NCBI GenBank assembly: GCA_041658205.1 | Contig: JBBAAO010000001.1 | Span: 868,001 to 932,000, forward strand | Length of the DNA stretch: 64,000 nt | Direction of reading: 5' to 3' | DNA from: Bacteroidota bacterium | GTDB taxonomy: Bacteria > Bacteroidota > Ignavibacteria > UBA10030 > UBA8401 | Part shown: piece by piece, positions 56,147 through 63,987 of the stretch | How positions within the stretch are numbered: the stretch's first letter is position 1 | How the letters are laid out: each line of letters begins with the position of its first letter | Program-made: the position numbers and the translations under genes | The notes under the pieces: generated by a model | The model's input: only the letters and a program-made list of their open reading frames with translations | The model's database searches: none | What the model was told of the DNA's origin: nothing

Positions 56147-56210
56147 ATTATTTTTAAAATAACGTATTTACGTGATTGCGAAAAATGTAGTAAAGTGTTA
56201 TATAGAAGGT

Positions 56211-56594
56211 ATGCCACGCCGAGTTTACAATATTACTACCTTTTTCGGGGATCTTAAGGAATACTGGGGAACGATTAATTTCCCCGCCTTTGATCTTTCA
56301 TCCAGAAGAGAAGTAGAATTAAAAATACTGCTCCCTCTTATGGAAGATATTCTCGCCCATGCAGATGATCCGACAATTCCCATCGACACATATATCAGAA
56401 CGTATTGGCGAAATAAAGACCACAAATATGCAAAGCAGGATGATATTTGGGTTGACATACTTCATTATACCAATGAGTTAGAAAATTACGATCCGGATCC
56501 GGAGATTCGTCAATATGGTTTTTCGGATGCAAAACGTGCAGTAATGCTTACAAAGAAAATGGTAATAATGATTAAATCCTATTTACAGGTCTAA
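56211..56594 (+). CDS. Small hypothetical protein
   Basis: 127 residues from the ATG at 56211, preceded by AGAAGG; a GTG at 56172, right at the edge of the MITE flank, is also in frame. The chain is polar with a Trp/Tyr-rich N-terminus (YNITTFFGDLKEYWG) and a helical centre (REVELKILLPLMEDILAHADDP). No signal peptide or known domain is visible. The lack of co-directional neighbours and proximity to a mobile element fit accessory DNA. Function unknown. Confidence 0.55.
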   Translation: MPRRVYNITTFFGDLKEYWGTINFPAFDLSSRREVELKILLPLMEDILAHADDPTIPIDTYIRTYWRNKDHKYAKQDDIWVDILHYTNELENYDPDPEIRQYGFSDAKRAVMLTKKMVIMIKSYLQV

Positions 56595-56988
56595 CAGAAA
56601 ACTTGAAGCCACTTAAGAATAAAAATATAGTCATTGCGAGTTCGGACGACGAGTCGAGTCTTCGACCAGAGGCGGAAAAAACAACCTAAAAACTAAGAAG
56701 AGAATGTGCCTCAGTGAGGCATTCCGTACTGCGGGACTTTATCATGCCTAAAAGGACTCCTCACAACGGTCATTCACTTTTAAGGCAGCATCTAAATACA
56801 ATACACAACAAAAACACAAAACCTTCCACACCGTTTTTCCTCAGCATCATCCCATACCATCGTGCAATAACAATTTCCTTGTAAAAAGTTCCGATATTTA
56901 TTTTTCACGACTTCTTTGTACTCAATTCCTATTGCATTTGCCCCCTCATCAAACTATCTTCGATGCAGACAATTGAAAGTTCTTGCGC
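56595..56988. other. Intergenic region with repeat fragments
   Basis: 394 bp with no gene. It contains GTCATTGCGAG followed by GACGACGAGTCGAGTC (56638-56675), the start of a common dispersed repeat that shares ~20 bp with the element near 54731 (reverse complement). A 7-bp hairpin TGCCTCA / TGAGGCA lies at 56707-56721. The last part may hold the promoter of the GH47 gene. Confidence 0.5.
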
Positions 56989-58341
56989 ATGAAAAAGTAT
57001 CGATTCATCACTCTTTTTGTTCTCGTTTCCTTCCAAAGTGTGCTGGGACAAACAGATCGAATTACAGATGCCGATGAGTTAGCAAACGATGTGAAGAAAG
57101 AATTTCTTCATTCATGGAATGCATACAAAAAATATGCGTGGGGAAGCGATGGTGTGCAGCCCCTGTCAAAAACGCCATATAACTGGCATCAGTCAACATT
57201 ATTGCTCACTCCAGTCGATGCTTTTAGCACAATGCTTGTGATGGGATTGGACAAAGAAGCAAAAGAGACACAGAATCTGATTCTTTCTACGCTTTCGTTT
57301 GATAAAGATATTTCAGTCAAGAATTTTGAAATTACCATCCGAGTTCTCGGAGGGCTGCTCTCCGCTTATCAAACGACGGGCGATAAAAAATTTCTCACTC
57401 TTGCAGATGATCTTGGCAAAAAACTTCTTCCCGTATTCAATTCTCCCACGGGACTTCCTCACGTATTTATCAATTTGAAAACAGGAGCGGTGAGCGGTGA
57501 TACAACAAATCCTGCAGAAGCAGGAACGTTATTGATTGAATTTGGAACACTGGCTAAACTTACCGGCAAACCTATCTATTACGAGAAAGCAAAAAAAGCG
57601 TTGGTTGCCCTTTACCAACGTCGTTCATCCATCGGTTTGGTTGGACAAAGTATTAATGTCAACACCGGTGAATGGACAAGTCCTCGCAGTCATTTAGGAG
57701 GATTGATCGATTCGTATTATGAGTATTTGTATAAGTGCTGGAAGTTGTTCGGTGATGAAGAATGCCGCACAATGTGGTTGGAGAGTATTTCGGTATTGAA
57801 CAAACATCTTCCGGATACGGTGAATGGAAAATTATGGTATGCACGCGTGGATATGAATACCGGAAAAAAATATCTGCAGCGGTGGGGAGGATTGGAAGCA
57901 TTCTTTCCCGGTTTGTTGGCATATACAGGAGATGTAGAGCGGGCCAAACAATTACAGGAATCGAATTATTATATGTGGACTCATTTTGGCATTGAACCTG
58001 AGGCATTTAATTATTCCAACGATACGATCATTTATAATGGATACCCGCTTCGCCCGGAAATTATGGAGTCGGCATATTATTTGTATAAAATCACCGGTGA
58101 TACATTGTATCAACAAATGGGGAAAACTTTCTTTGAATCGCTGAAACGATATTGCCGGACGGAACATGGTTATGCTGAACTGGACGACGTTGTCACAAAA
58201 AAACAACGGGACATGATGGAGAGTTTTTATTTAGCGGAGACTCTTAAATATTTGTATCTCTTGTTTGCTCCTCCGGAAACGATTGATCTGAATGTCACTA
58301 TCTTTAATACTGAAGCACATCCATTACGGAGAATATGGTAG
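56989..58341 (+). CDS. Exported GH47 class I alpha-mannosidase-like protein
   Basis: 450 residues from the ATG at 56989 (a TTG at 56983 is in frame), with a signal peptide (about 1-21, ending SVLGQT). It shows the (alpha/alpha)7-barrel motifs of glycoside hydrolase family 47: FEITIRVLGGLLSAY, HLGGLIDSYYEYLYKCWKLFG, WGGLEAFFPGLLAY, YPLRPEIMESAYYLYKITGD and ETLKYLYLLF. Glu in FE-x-TIR, Asp in IDSYYEY and Glu in RPE are the usual active-site acids and are all present. The family trims alpha-1,2-linked mannose and needs calcium. Bacterial members are uncommon. Probably secreted; the substrate is not known. Confidence 0.9.
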   Translation: MKKYRFITLFVLVSFQSVLGQTDRITDADELANDVKKEFLHSWNAYKKYAWGSDGVQPLSKTPYNWHQSTLLLTPVDAFSTMLVMGLDKEAKETQNLILSTLSFDKDISVKNFEITIRVLGGLLSAYQTTGDKKFLTLADDLGKKLLPVFNSPTGLPHVFINLKTGAVSGDTTNPAEAGTLLIEFGTLAKLTGKPIYYEKAKKALVALYQRRSSIGLVGQSINVNTGEWTSPRSHLGGLIDSYYEYLYKCWKLFGDEECRTMWLESISVLNKHLPDTVNGKLWYARVDMNTGKKYLQRWGGLEAFFPGLLAYTGDVERAKQLQESNYYMWTHFGIEPEAFNYSNDTIIYNGYPLRPEIMESAYYLYKITGDTLYQQMGKTFFESLKRYCRTEHGYAELDDVVTKKQRDMMESFYLAETLKYLYLLFAPPETIDLNVTIFNTEAHPLRRIW

Positions 58342-58398
58342 CAGTTGAACAATCACAAAAACGAATAAGGAGCGAGAGATTAAAAAATACCATTAGAC

Positions 58399-58549
58399 TG
58401 TCTCATTCTGAGTCCCGATATCATTTTCGGAACGAACCTGCTTGCCGCGCTGAAGGTATCCTTTGGACAAGCCGGGAATCTGAGCGTAAGAATTAACAAA
58501 ATGCTGATAGAGAATTTCTGAAACAATATTTAAATATTTTAGGATGACA
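58399..58549 (+). repeat. Dispersed repeat, TGTC(TC)ATTCTGAG...GGATGACA
   Basis: The gap between the GH47 gene and the small membrane protein contains a segment bounded by TGTCTCATTCTGAG and GGATGACA, with inner TCCCGATATCATTTTCGGA and AATCTGAG pieces. It belongs to the same loose GTCATTC(T/C)GAG repeat class as 26856-26957. No gene is seen. Confidence 0.55.
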
Positions 58550-58575
58550 TATCTTTTTTTGAAAGGAAAAACAGA

Positions 58576-58875
58576 ATGACACAATTGTTCGATCAAATTC
58601 TCTCCAATCCACTCTATACCATAATTGCGATTGCAATTGTTGTAGCGCTGGTCTTTGCAATTATAAAAAAAGTGATCAAGTTGATCATCTTTGTTATTGT
58701 AGTCCTAATAGCATATTTGGCGTTTGTTCATTATACGGGAGGGGATATTCAAGAGGCGATAGATGATACGATTCAAACCGGAACAGAGACGGCAAAAGAA
58801 GCGAAGAAATCTGTCGAAGAGAATAAAGATATTCAAGAGGCGAAAAAGAAAATCGAAAAGGAGATTAAAAAATAA
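58576..58875 (+). CDS. Small membrane protein with charged C-terminal helix
   Basis: 99 residues. Two close hydrophobic segments (about 13-30 and 34-52) are followed by a long acidic and Lys-rich helix (about 58-99, ending KKKIEKEIKK) likely to form a coiled coil. An AAAGGA site precedes the ATG. The pattern recalls YtxH-like or DUF-type stress membrane proteins, but no family is certain. Confidence 0.6.
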   Translation: MTQLFDQILSNPLYTIIAIAIVVALVFAIIKKVIKLIIFVIVVLIAYLAFVHYTGGDIQEAIDDTIQTGTETAKEAKKSVEENKDIQEAKKKIEKEIKK

Positions 58876-58878
58876 GGC

Positions 58879-59010
58879 GTAATCACAGAGGAACAAAGAA
58901 ATTTAAAAAAATGAAGACATCTCAAATAGATAAAAGTTTCATCGCAAGGAGTCTCAAAATTTGTTTCTTTTAAATTCTCTGTGGCTCCGTGTCTCTGTGG
59001 TGAATTCTCA
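58879..59010 (+). repeat. CACAGAGGAACAAAG / CTCTGTGG inverted intergenic repeat
   Basis: AATCACAGAGGAACAAAGAA...TTTAAAA on the left is the imperfect inverse of TTTTAAATTCTCTGTGGCTC...CTCTGTGGTGAATT on the right. This CACAGAGACACGGAG type of repeat is widespread between genes in Bacteroidota and relatives. It lies directly before the M50-like gene. Confidence 0.55.
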
Positions 59011-59019
59011 TAAGATGTT

Positions 59020-59709
59020 ATGCTCAACAAAATCATTACCACCCTCAAATGGCCCATCGCATTGCTGATGGCTTGGTCTTTTCCTGCATCACTCATGCTC
59101 TTTTGGAAATTCATCTCTTCGCAACAATATTCCATCTATAACATTCCGCCGATCTTGATTGGATTATTCAGTTATTTAGTATTATGGTTTTTTATTTTCA
59201 AACGACAGGAGCTCGGCTCCTATTTATCGACACTTGAGCACGAATGCACACATGCACTTTTTGCCCTCCTCACCGGATATTCAGTAAAAGGGATGCATAT
59301 AACTGCGCACGATGGAGGGCATGTAGTGTACAATGGTGGATCGGGCAATTGGCTCATTACTATTGCCCCGTACTTTTTCCCAACCATTACGGCCGTCCTG
59401 TTGGTCATTCGTCTTTTTATTGAACAGAATTATTGGCTGGAGATCGGCATTGGCGTTTCGATCGGATTTCATCTCGGTTCTACCTATTTTGAAACACACG
59501 GTGCGCAAACCGATCTTCAAAAAGCGGGAAAATTCTTCTCCTTCTGTTTTTTACCAACAGCAAATATCTTAACCTATACATTTATCGGAATGTATCTTCA
59601 ATCCGGCTGGCGCGGAATAATCTCCGGATTTGTTTTTCTATATTATTCCGGCATATCATACAGTCTGCTGGCGTATCAATTTTTCCATACCCTCTTAAAC
59701 GCGTCATGA
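59020..59709 (+). CDS. M50-like membrane metallopeptidase
   Basis: 229 residues with several transmembrane helices. The HExxH zinc motif is H-E-C-T-H (74-78) inside TLEHECTHALFALLTGYSVKG, on the cytoplasmic edge of a helix as in M50 site-2-protease-like enzymes. GNWLITIAPYFFPTITAVLL follows in the position of the second family motif. No PDZ domain is present. The first membrane helix begins at about residue 10. It may cut membrane proteins in regulated proteolysis; the substrate is unknown. A perfect 18-bp palindrome lies 16 bp after its stop. Confidence 0.78.
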   Translation: MLNKIITTLKWPIALLMAWSFPASLMLFWKFISSQQYSIYNIPPILIGLFSYLVLWFFIFKRQELGSYLSTLEHECTHALFALLTGYSVKGMHITAHDGGHVVYNGGSGNWLITIAPYFFPTITAVLLVIRLFIEQNYWLEIGIGVSIGFHLGSTYFETHGAQTDLQKAGKFFSFCFLPTANILTYTFIGMYLQSGWRGIISGFVFLYYSGISYSLLAYQFFHTLLNAS

Positions 59710-59724
59710 AAATATCCCCCATTG

Positions 59725-59742
59725 GATTAGAATATTCTAATC
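59725..59742. other. Perfect 18-bp palindrome
   Basis: GATTAGAATATTCTAATC lies 16 bp after the M50-like gene and about 105 bp before the two-CW gene. It is loop-free and could be an operator or part of a weak terminator. Confidence 0.55.
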
Positions 59743-59847
59743 GATTGAATATAGCGCGTGATGAGATAATTCAGTACCTATATACAAATATTTGTCGCTG
59801 GTAATGGAATTTTTCAGGGGAAGAATCCATTATGGCAAAATAGAATA

Positions 59848-60147
59848 ATGACTATTCAACTAAGCAACATCAATTGCTGGGAGTTTACGAAATGCGGGCG
59901 TGAACCCGGAGGGGAGAATAGTGAACAGTTGGGAGTTTGTCCGGCCACAGTTGAGGATAAATTTAACGGTATTAATAACGGAAGAAACGGCGGTCGTTTC
60001 TGTTGGTTCGTTGAGGAGACTAATTGCTCAAGAATATCCAACGAAGCGTTTATTGATAGGTTTGAGCTTTGCCAGAAATGCGCTTTCTTTTTGTTGGTCC
60101 AGAAACAAGAGACCAGACACATGGTCGTCGTACGAAACGATTTATAA
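59848..60147 (+). CDS. Two-CW domain protein, first of a tandem pair
   Basis: 99 residues with the two-CW pattern: NCWEFTKCGRE near the start, LGVCPA, then NGGRFCWFVEETNC and ELCQKCAFFLLVQ. Seven Cys are arranged as C-W-E, K-C-G-R-E, G-V-C-P, F-C-W, x-C, and C-x-x-C, suggesting metal or cluster binding. It is cytoplasmic by lack of a signal. The role of this family is not established. No good ribosome binding site is seen before the ATG, so the start is uncertain by a few codons. Confidence 0.75.
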   Translation: MTIQLSNINCWEFTKCGREPGGENSEQLGVCPATVEDKFNGINNGRNGGRFCWFVEETNCSRISNEAFIDRFELCQKCAFFLLVQKQETRHMVVVRNDL

Positions 60148-60489
60148 ACATTATAACACTGTTATTCTTTCTCCAATTTTTTTTACAGGATGAAGAATCC
60201 GAACAAATATTATTTTATTGATCAGAGTTGTTTTTAAGAACTCTCAATCAATCGATTTATCCCAACAAAGTCACACATCTTTCCAACATCAAGAATCTCT
60301 ACTCTTCATTTTCAATTGTGAAACAAGTGTAAATTTTAATCTTCCATTTTGTCCGAATTTGGAAGATTTCAAAATGGTATAATAATTGTAATGTTTTATT
60401 CCATCAATGATTCAAGAAGAGTCTTCAAAGGGGATTGTAAGACACTTCCAAGAAACCGAATGTCACTTGATCACAAAGCGAGATAGTTT
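60148..60489. other. Intergenic region between two-CW paralogues
   Basis: 342 bp with no gene. A 9-bp inverted repeat AATCTTCCA / TGGAAGATT (60338-60346 and 60360-60368) precedes a TATAATAATTG-like segment and may be an operator for the second copy. AT-rich otherwise. Confidence 0.45.
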
Positions 60490-60783
60490 ATGGGGAAAAA
60501 ACATATCAACTGCTGGGAATATAAAAAATGCGGACGTGAAATTGGAGGGAAGTATGTCGATGCGCTTGGAGTTTGTCCTGCTGCTTCTGAGGAAAAATAT
60601 CATGAGATCAATAATGGCATTAATGGGGGACGATTCTGTTGGCTGGTGGAGGATACACTTTGTAACGGAGAAGTGCAGAGTGCCTTTTTGGATAAATTTG
60701 AAGAATGTCTAAAGTGTAAATTTTATTTGCTCATTAAAAATCAAGAGCATAAGATTTTAGAAGTGGTAAAAACCGCAACGTGA
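60490..60783 (+). CDS. Two-CW domain protein, second of a tandem pair
   Basis: 97 residues, a paralogue of the protein encoded at 59848-60147: INCWEYKKCGREIGG, LGVCPA, NGGRFCWLVEDTLC and EECLKCKFYLLIK match at about half the positions. All seven Cys are conserved. The ATG at 60490 has only weak GCGAGA upstream. The duplication, with a long non-coding spacer between, suggests separate promoters. The role is unknown; the conserved Cys favour a metal-dependent redox or sensing function. Confidence 0.8.
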   Translation: MGKKHINCWEYKKCGREIGGKYVDALGVCPAASEEKYHEINNGINGGRFCWLVEDTLCNGEVQSAFLDKFEECLKCKFYLLIKNQEHKILEVVKTAT

Positions 60784-60958
60784 TAACGATACATCGTGAC
60801 AAATACCAAAAATTCATTTCGTAAATCATCCTTCCTAAATCAGACATAATCGTATCATTTCTGCTAAAAATACCTTCATCTTGGTATTGATTCAAGAAAA
60901 CGGATACTCTACATTACTCGCAAAATTTATTTTTATTCTTATACAGTCTAATTGTTAG

Positions 60959-61874
60959 TTAGGCAACGGGAACAAAAATTGTTGAATGAATTTAATTGAG
61001 TAATTCAGGAGGAAATAACCTTGAAGACTAAATTTGTGCTCAATGCTTTTATCTCATCATTTTTATTTTCAATAGTTTTGTTCATTTCTGCCGGCAGAAT
61101 CAATTATTTCGAAGGTTGGATATATTTATTAACTAGTTTCACGGCCACATTAATGAATGTTCTGGCAATTCGAACCGACGACGAATTAATGAGAGAGCGG
61201 ACAAAACCCGGAGAAGGGACGAAGTCTTGGGATAAATTACTATTAGGGTTTTCTTTTCTCATCTTTATTTCTACTGTTGTCATTGCAGGATTAGACACTG
61301 GTCGCTATCAATGGTCGCCACATTTTTCTTTGAGGATTAATGCAGTAGGTGTATTCCTGATGATTGCAGGTCAAATTGTCTTCCTTGTTGCAAGAAGCGA
61401 AAATAAATTTTTTTCGACGGTTGTGAGAATTCAGAAAGACCGTGGGCATACAGTTTGTCAATCGGGTGTCTATAAAGTAGTTCGGCATCCAGGATACATT
61501 GGTATAATAATTTCAACAATTGGAATCCCATTTGTTTTGGGCTCATTGTGGAGTGTAATCCCATCATTCTTTTCTATTGCTCTTTTGTGTGTTCGCACAT
61601 CTTTAGAAGACAAGACATTGAAGGAAGAATTAGAAGGATACATAGAATACTCAAAAAAAACTCCCTACAAATTGATTCCGTGGGTATGGTAACGTTGTTT
61701 TCAAAATTTCCGTTGCCTAACCAATCACTCAAGGCTGACGTTGTGACCGGGTCCGCGATTTTTGTATTCAAAGTTGAAATATCTAAAAACAACATACGAT
61801 TCAAACAGTTATCGACAAATTAATCGGGCTCGCGTCCGCGACACAACGTCACAACGCAGCTTAGCTCCCGTCCG
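60959..61874 (+). mobile_element. Integron-type gene cassette carrying an ICMT-like methyltransferase gene
   Basis: The segment begins right after the G of GTTAGGC (60958-60964) and ends at the G of a second GTTAGGC (61874-61880), the cut points used by integron integrases. It holds one gene (61021-61692) followed by an attC site, the standard cassette layout. The first bases, GTTAGGCAACGG (60958-60969), are the exact reverse complement of CCGTTGCCTAAC at the attC left edge (61710-61721), as expected for a circular cassette intermediate. No integrase gene is in the window. Confidence 0.8.
61021..61692 (+). CDS. Isoprenylcysteine carboxylmethyltransferase (ICMT)-family membrane protein
   Basis: 223 residues starting at TTG behind a perfect AGGAGG (61007-61012, 8-nt spacing). 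About five transmembrane helices are followed by the ICMT/PEMT-type C-terminal motif: GVYKVVRHPGYIG and EDKTLKEELEGYIEYSKKTPYKLIPWVW, where His-Pro and the downstream Glu/Tyr form the SAM and substrate region. Such bacterial enzymes methylate small or membrane-bound molecules; the substrate is unknown, and protein prenylation is not implied. The gene is carried in an integron-type cassette, so it is probably acquired. Confidence 0.85.
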   Translation: MKTKFVLNAFISSFLFSIVLFISAGRINYFEGWIYLLTSFTATLMNVLAIRTDDELMRERTKPGEGTKSWDKLLLGFSFLIFISTVVIAGLDTGRYQWSPHFSLRINAVGVFLMIAGQIVFLVARSENKFFSTVVRIQKDRGHTVCQSGVYKVVRHPGYIGIIISTIGIPFVLGSLWSVIPSFFSIALLCVRTSLEDKTLKEELEGYIEYSKKTPYKLIPWVW

Positions 61875-61880
61875 TTAGGC
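61715..61880 (+). other. Integron attC recombination site
   Basis: 166 bp bounded by GCCTAAC (61715-61721, R'') and GTTAGGC (61874-61880, R'). The arms AAGGCTGACGTTGTGAC (61731-61747) and GTCACAACGCAGCTT (61848-61862) pair over 15 bases with two unpaired bases on one side, the extrahelical bases typical of attC. The spacer is variable. Opening TAACCAATCACTCAAGG is very like known attC sites. Confidence 0.85.
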
Positions 61881-61946
61881 GGTTTTTTAATTCACAAAGA
61901 AAATAATTCACGTGTTAAGTATAATCAAAATATAAGAGGTAGATAA

Positions 61947-62402
61947 ATGAGTGTTTTAAGTTGGTTAAAAGATACATTAGCAGGAAAAGATGCAGGAGAA
62001 TTAAAATTTGACAGCCATGAAGAATCGTTTGAAGGACTGAACATGAAGGAAGTAATAATAGCACACTTAGCGTGGAAAGACCGATTAGATCGATTAATCA
62101 ATGGAGTAAGTACAGAAGCATTAGATGCCGAAGTAATACAAAAAGATAATCAATGTGCTTTGGGGAAATGGATATATCAGTCGGAAGACAAATTCAGAAA
62201 AGAGAAGGAATTTATTGAATTGGTAGAAACACATAAAGAATTTCATAAATATGCAGCCAAAGTAGTGTCAAAATATCATGAAGGCGATTTTAAAGAGGCG
62301 CGAAATATATTGGAGAGTGATGTAAATATATTTTCAAACAGAGTACAATTAAAAATAATATCAATGTACAGAATAATTATGACGAAAAAAGGTTTTCTCT
62401 AA
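61947..62402 (+). CDS. Stand-alone CZB (chemoreceptor zinc-binding) domain protein
   Basis: 151 residues with the CZB pattern: AHLAWKDRLDRL (His40), CALGKWIYQ (Cys70) and ETHKEFH (His96, His100), the three His and one Cys that bind zinc. The domain fills about residues 33-145; a short N-terminal stretch precedes it. No methyl-accepting domain is fused. CZB domains sense zinc, redox or hypochlorous acid in chemotaxis or c-di-GMP pathways. The gene begins 72 bp after the first attC site and is followed by a degenerate attC-like start, so it may be a second cassette. Confidence 0.85.
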   Translation: MSVLSWLKDTLAGKDAGELKFDSHEESFEGLNMKEVIIAHLAWKDRLDRLINGVSTEALDAEVIQKDNQCALGKWIYQSEDKFRKEKEFIELVETHKEFHKYAAKVVSKYHEGDFKEARNILESDVNIFSNRVQLKIISMYRIIMTKKGFL

Positions 62403-62717
62403 CTTTTTTAACAACAAAGGAAACCACCTAATCAGGCGCTCCAATCTGATGCTTTACTTTTCTCAGAACTGGCTGATAATTGCGATGTACTCTAAGTTTA
62501 GATAACAAAAAAAAGAAATATTTATCAACCACATCGGCCAAAAATGACTGGATGCAAAAATGGCACGGGAACGCCCTCCTGACTAACGTCACTCAGGCAG
62601 GTTAACACACAGCGTGCTTGTCCACCTTATTTTTGGCGGAGATTTATTCTGTTATGGCTCAGAGTGTTACAGTATTACGAAAGGAAACCCGTACGCCAAT
62701 CATAGAAAGGAAATACA
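62403..62717 (+). other. Intergenic region with partial attC-like left end
   Basis: AAACCACCTAATCAGGCGCTCCAATCTG begins at 62421; its ACCTAAT (62426-62432) differs from the expected GCCTAAC at two bases. GTTAGGCGG at the start of this putative cassette would predict CCGCCTAAC here. No right half of an attC can be paired, so this may be a decayed site. TGGCACGGG at 62559 lacks a -12 box and is not a promoter. A GAAAGGAAA ribosome binding site precedes the next gene. Confidence 0.4.
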
Positions 62718-63311
62718 ATGAAAAAGTTTGCAAATGCATTTCTATTTTGTTTTGTAGTATTCGTTCTCCCTTCATGTGAAAAAGACAATCCCGTTGATAC
62801 CTCGCCGAGTGTTAAGCAAATCTGGCCACTTAAACCGGGTAACACATGGGCTTTCAGTACTGTTGAATATGATACAACAGGAACAGTGATCAAGTCGGGG
62901 TTCGGGTCATTTGTCGTTACAACGGACACTATTGTTTCTGGCGAAACATGGTATCACATCACCGGCACTGGATCGGGTGGGACGATGTTCTATACAAACA
63001 GATCGGAAGGCCTTTGGGTAATGTCGAATAGTACTTCTGGATTATTCCAGGGACTATTTTTCAAATACCCTGTTAATGCCGGAGACAATTGGAGTTTAGG
63101 TGGAGACCCGATGTTTCTTCAATCAGCGGATACTGTAATAACAGTCCCAGCGGGTACCTTTCATTGTTATGAGTATCGATTATCTATGATCGATTATTAT
63201 TATTTTTGCCCAGGGGTTGGGATTATATCAGAGGATTCCTATTCAAGCACAAACTCAGGCAGGCGATACTTAAAAGAGCGTCTGAGCATTACCTCATTCA
63301 CTCTTAAATAG
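62718..63311 (+). CDS. Putative lipoprotein
   Basis: 197 residues with a type II signal peptide and lipobox V-L-P-S-C (Cys at about 20). The mature part opens PLKPGNTWAFSTVEYD and is beta-rich, with Trp and Tyr clusters, as in small exported sandwich proteins often found in this phylum. There is no motif I recognise. GAAAGGAAA precedes the ATG at good spacing. It stands alone. Confidence 0.7.
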   Translation: MKKFANAFLFCFVVFVLPSCEKDNPVDTSPSVKQIWPLKPGNTWAFSTVEYDTTGTVIKSGFGSFVVTTDTIVSGETWYHITGTGSGGTMFYTNRSEGLWVMSNSTSGLFQGLFFKYPVNAGDNWSLGGDPMFLQSADTVITVPAGTFHCYEYRLSMIDYYYFCPGVGIISEDSYSSTNSGRRYLKERLSITSFTLK

Positions 63312-63561
63312 AAGATGTCTGCTTTGTTGTGTGTTGCATCAGCTGATAGATAGATAAAAGAAAATAATATTTCATAATACGCTGCGCTCTAAACAGTCGC
63401 TCACGCGCCTTATAAACTTTGCACTCTTTATGGTTACTTCCCTTGAGGATGATGAACTCATCCACGAGGTTCCGGCGATCGTCGGTTGTCAAACACCTTC
63501 TGCGCTTGCAATTAAAACGGAGAGCTAGAATTGTAACTGTTTCTCAATATGGAGAATATCA

Positions 63562-63987
63562 ATGTCGGAAATTGAATTACATAAAAGCCCCTTCCATTGG
63601 AAGTGGGTCGGCATTACTCTGTTGCTGTATATTTTATTGTATTATCTTCCTCTTTCTCTTGTGCCCGGAGGATTTTTCACTCATACAATTGTGACGACTA
63701 CTTCAATAAAGATTATTGGTGCTTGGTCGTTTGCCGGAATATTTATTATTGCCGGCATTTCTGCGTTTCTGGCGAAAGTGAACATCATTATAGAAACGAT
63801 CATTGCCTGTGTTTGTCTTGGTATACTTTTTCTTGTGTCAAATCAGATCAAATTCCAAGCAACACTTGAATACAATTTTACTGTTTTGAGAGAATTATTA
63901 ACCGGGGCTATTTTAGTATTAAGTATAGCAAGTATCGGCTCTTGGTTTGGCAGACAAATCCAAAAGTCTAGAAGAGAAAACTTATAA
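63562..63987 (+). CDS. Small integral membrane protein
   Basis: 141 residues with about four transmembrane helices (about 13-33, 46-68, 74-95, 106-126) and a basic C-terminus (RQIQKSRREN). GGAG lies upstream of the ATG. The helix pattern fits small TIGR04086 or DUF-type membrane proteins, without a decisive motif. It ends 13 bp before the window edge, so further partners are not visible. The preceding 250 bp (63312-63561) hold no gene I trust. Confidence 0.65.
   Translation: MSEIELHKSPFHWKWVGITLLLYILLYYLPLSLVPGGFFTHTIVTTTSIKIIGAWSFAGIFIIAGISAFLAKVNIIIETIIACVCLGILFLVSNQIKFQATLEYNFTVLRELLTGAILVLSIASIGSWFGRQIQKSRRENL

Noticed and set aside
62559..62575. TGGCACGGGAACGCCC, a sigma54 -24 box
   Set aside because: The -12 element is absent at the required spacing.
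63304..63492. Minus-strand 62-codon open frame between the last lipoprotein gene and the membrane protein gene
   Set aside because: The sequence is fairly protein-like, but there is no ribosome binding site or known domain and it overlaps the end of the lipoprotein gene. A decayed gene remnant is possible.
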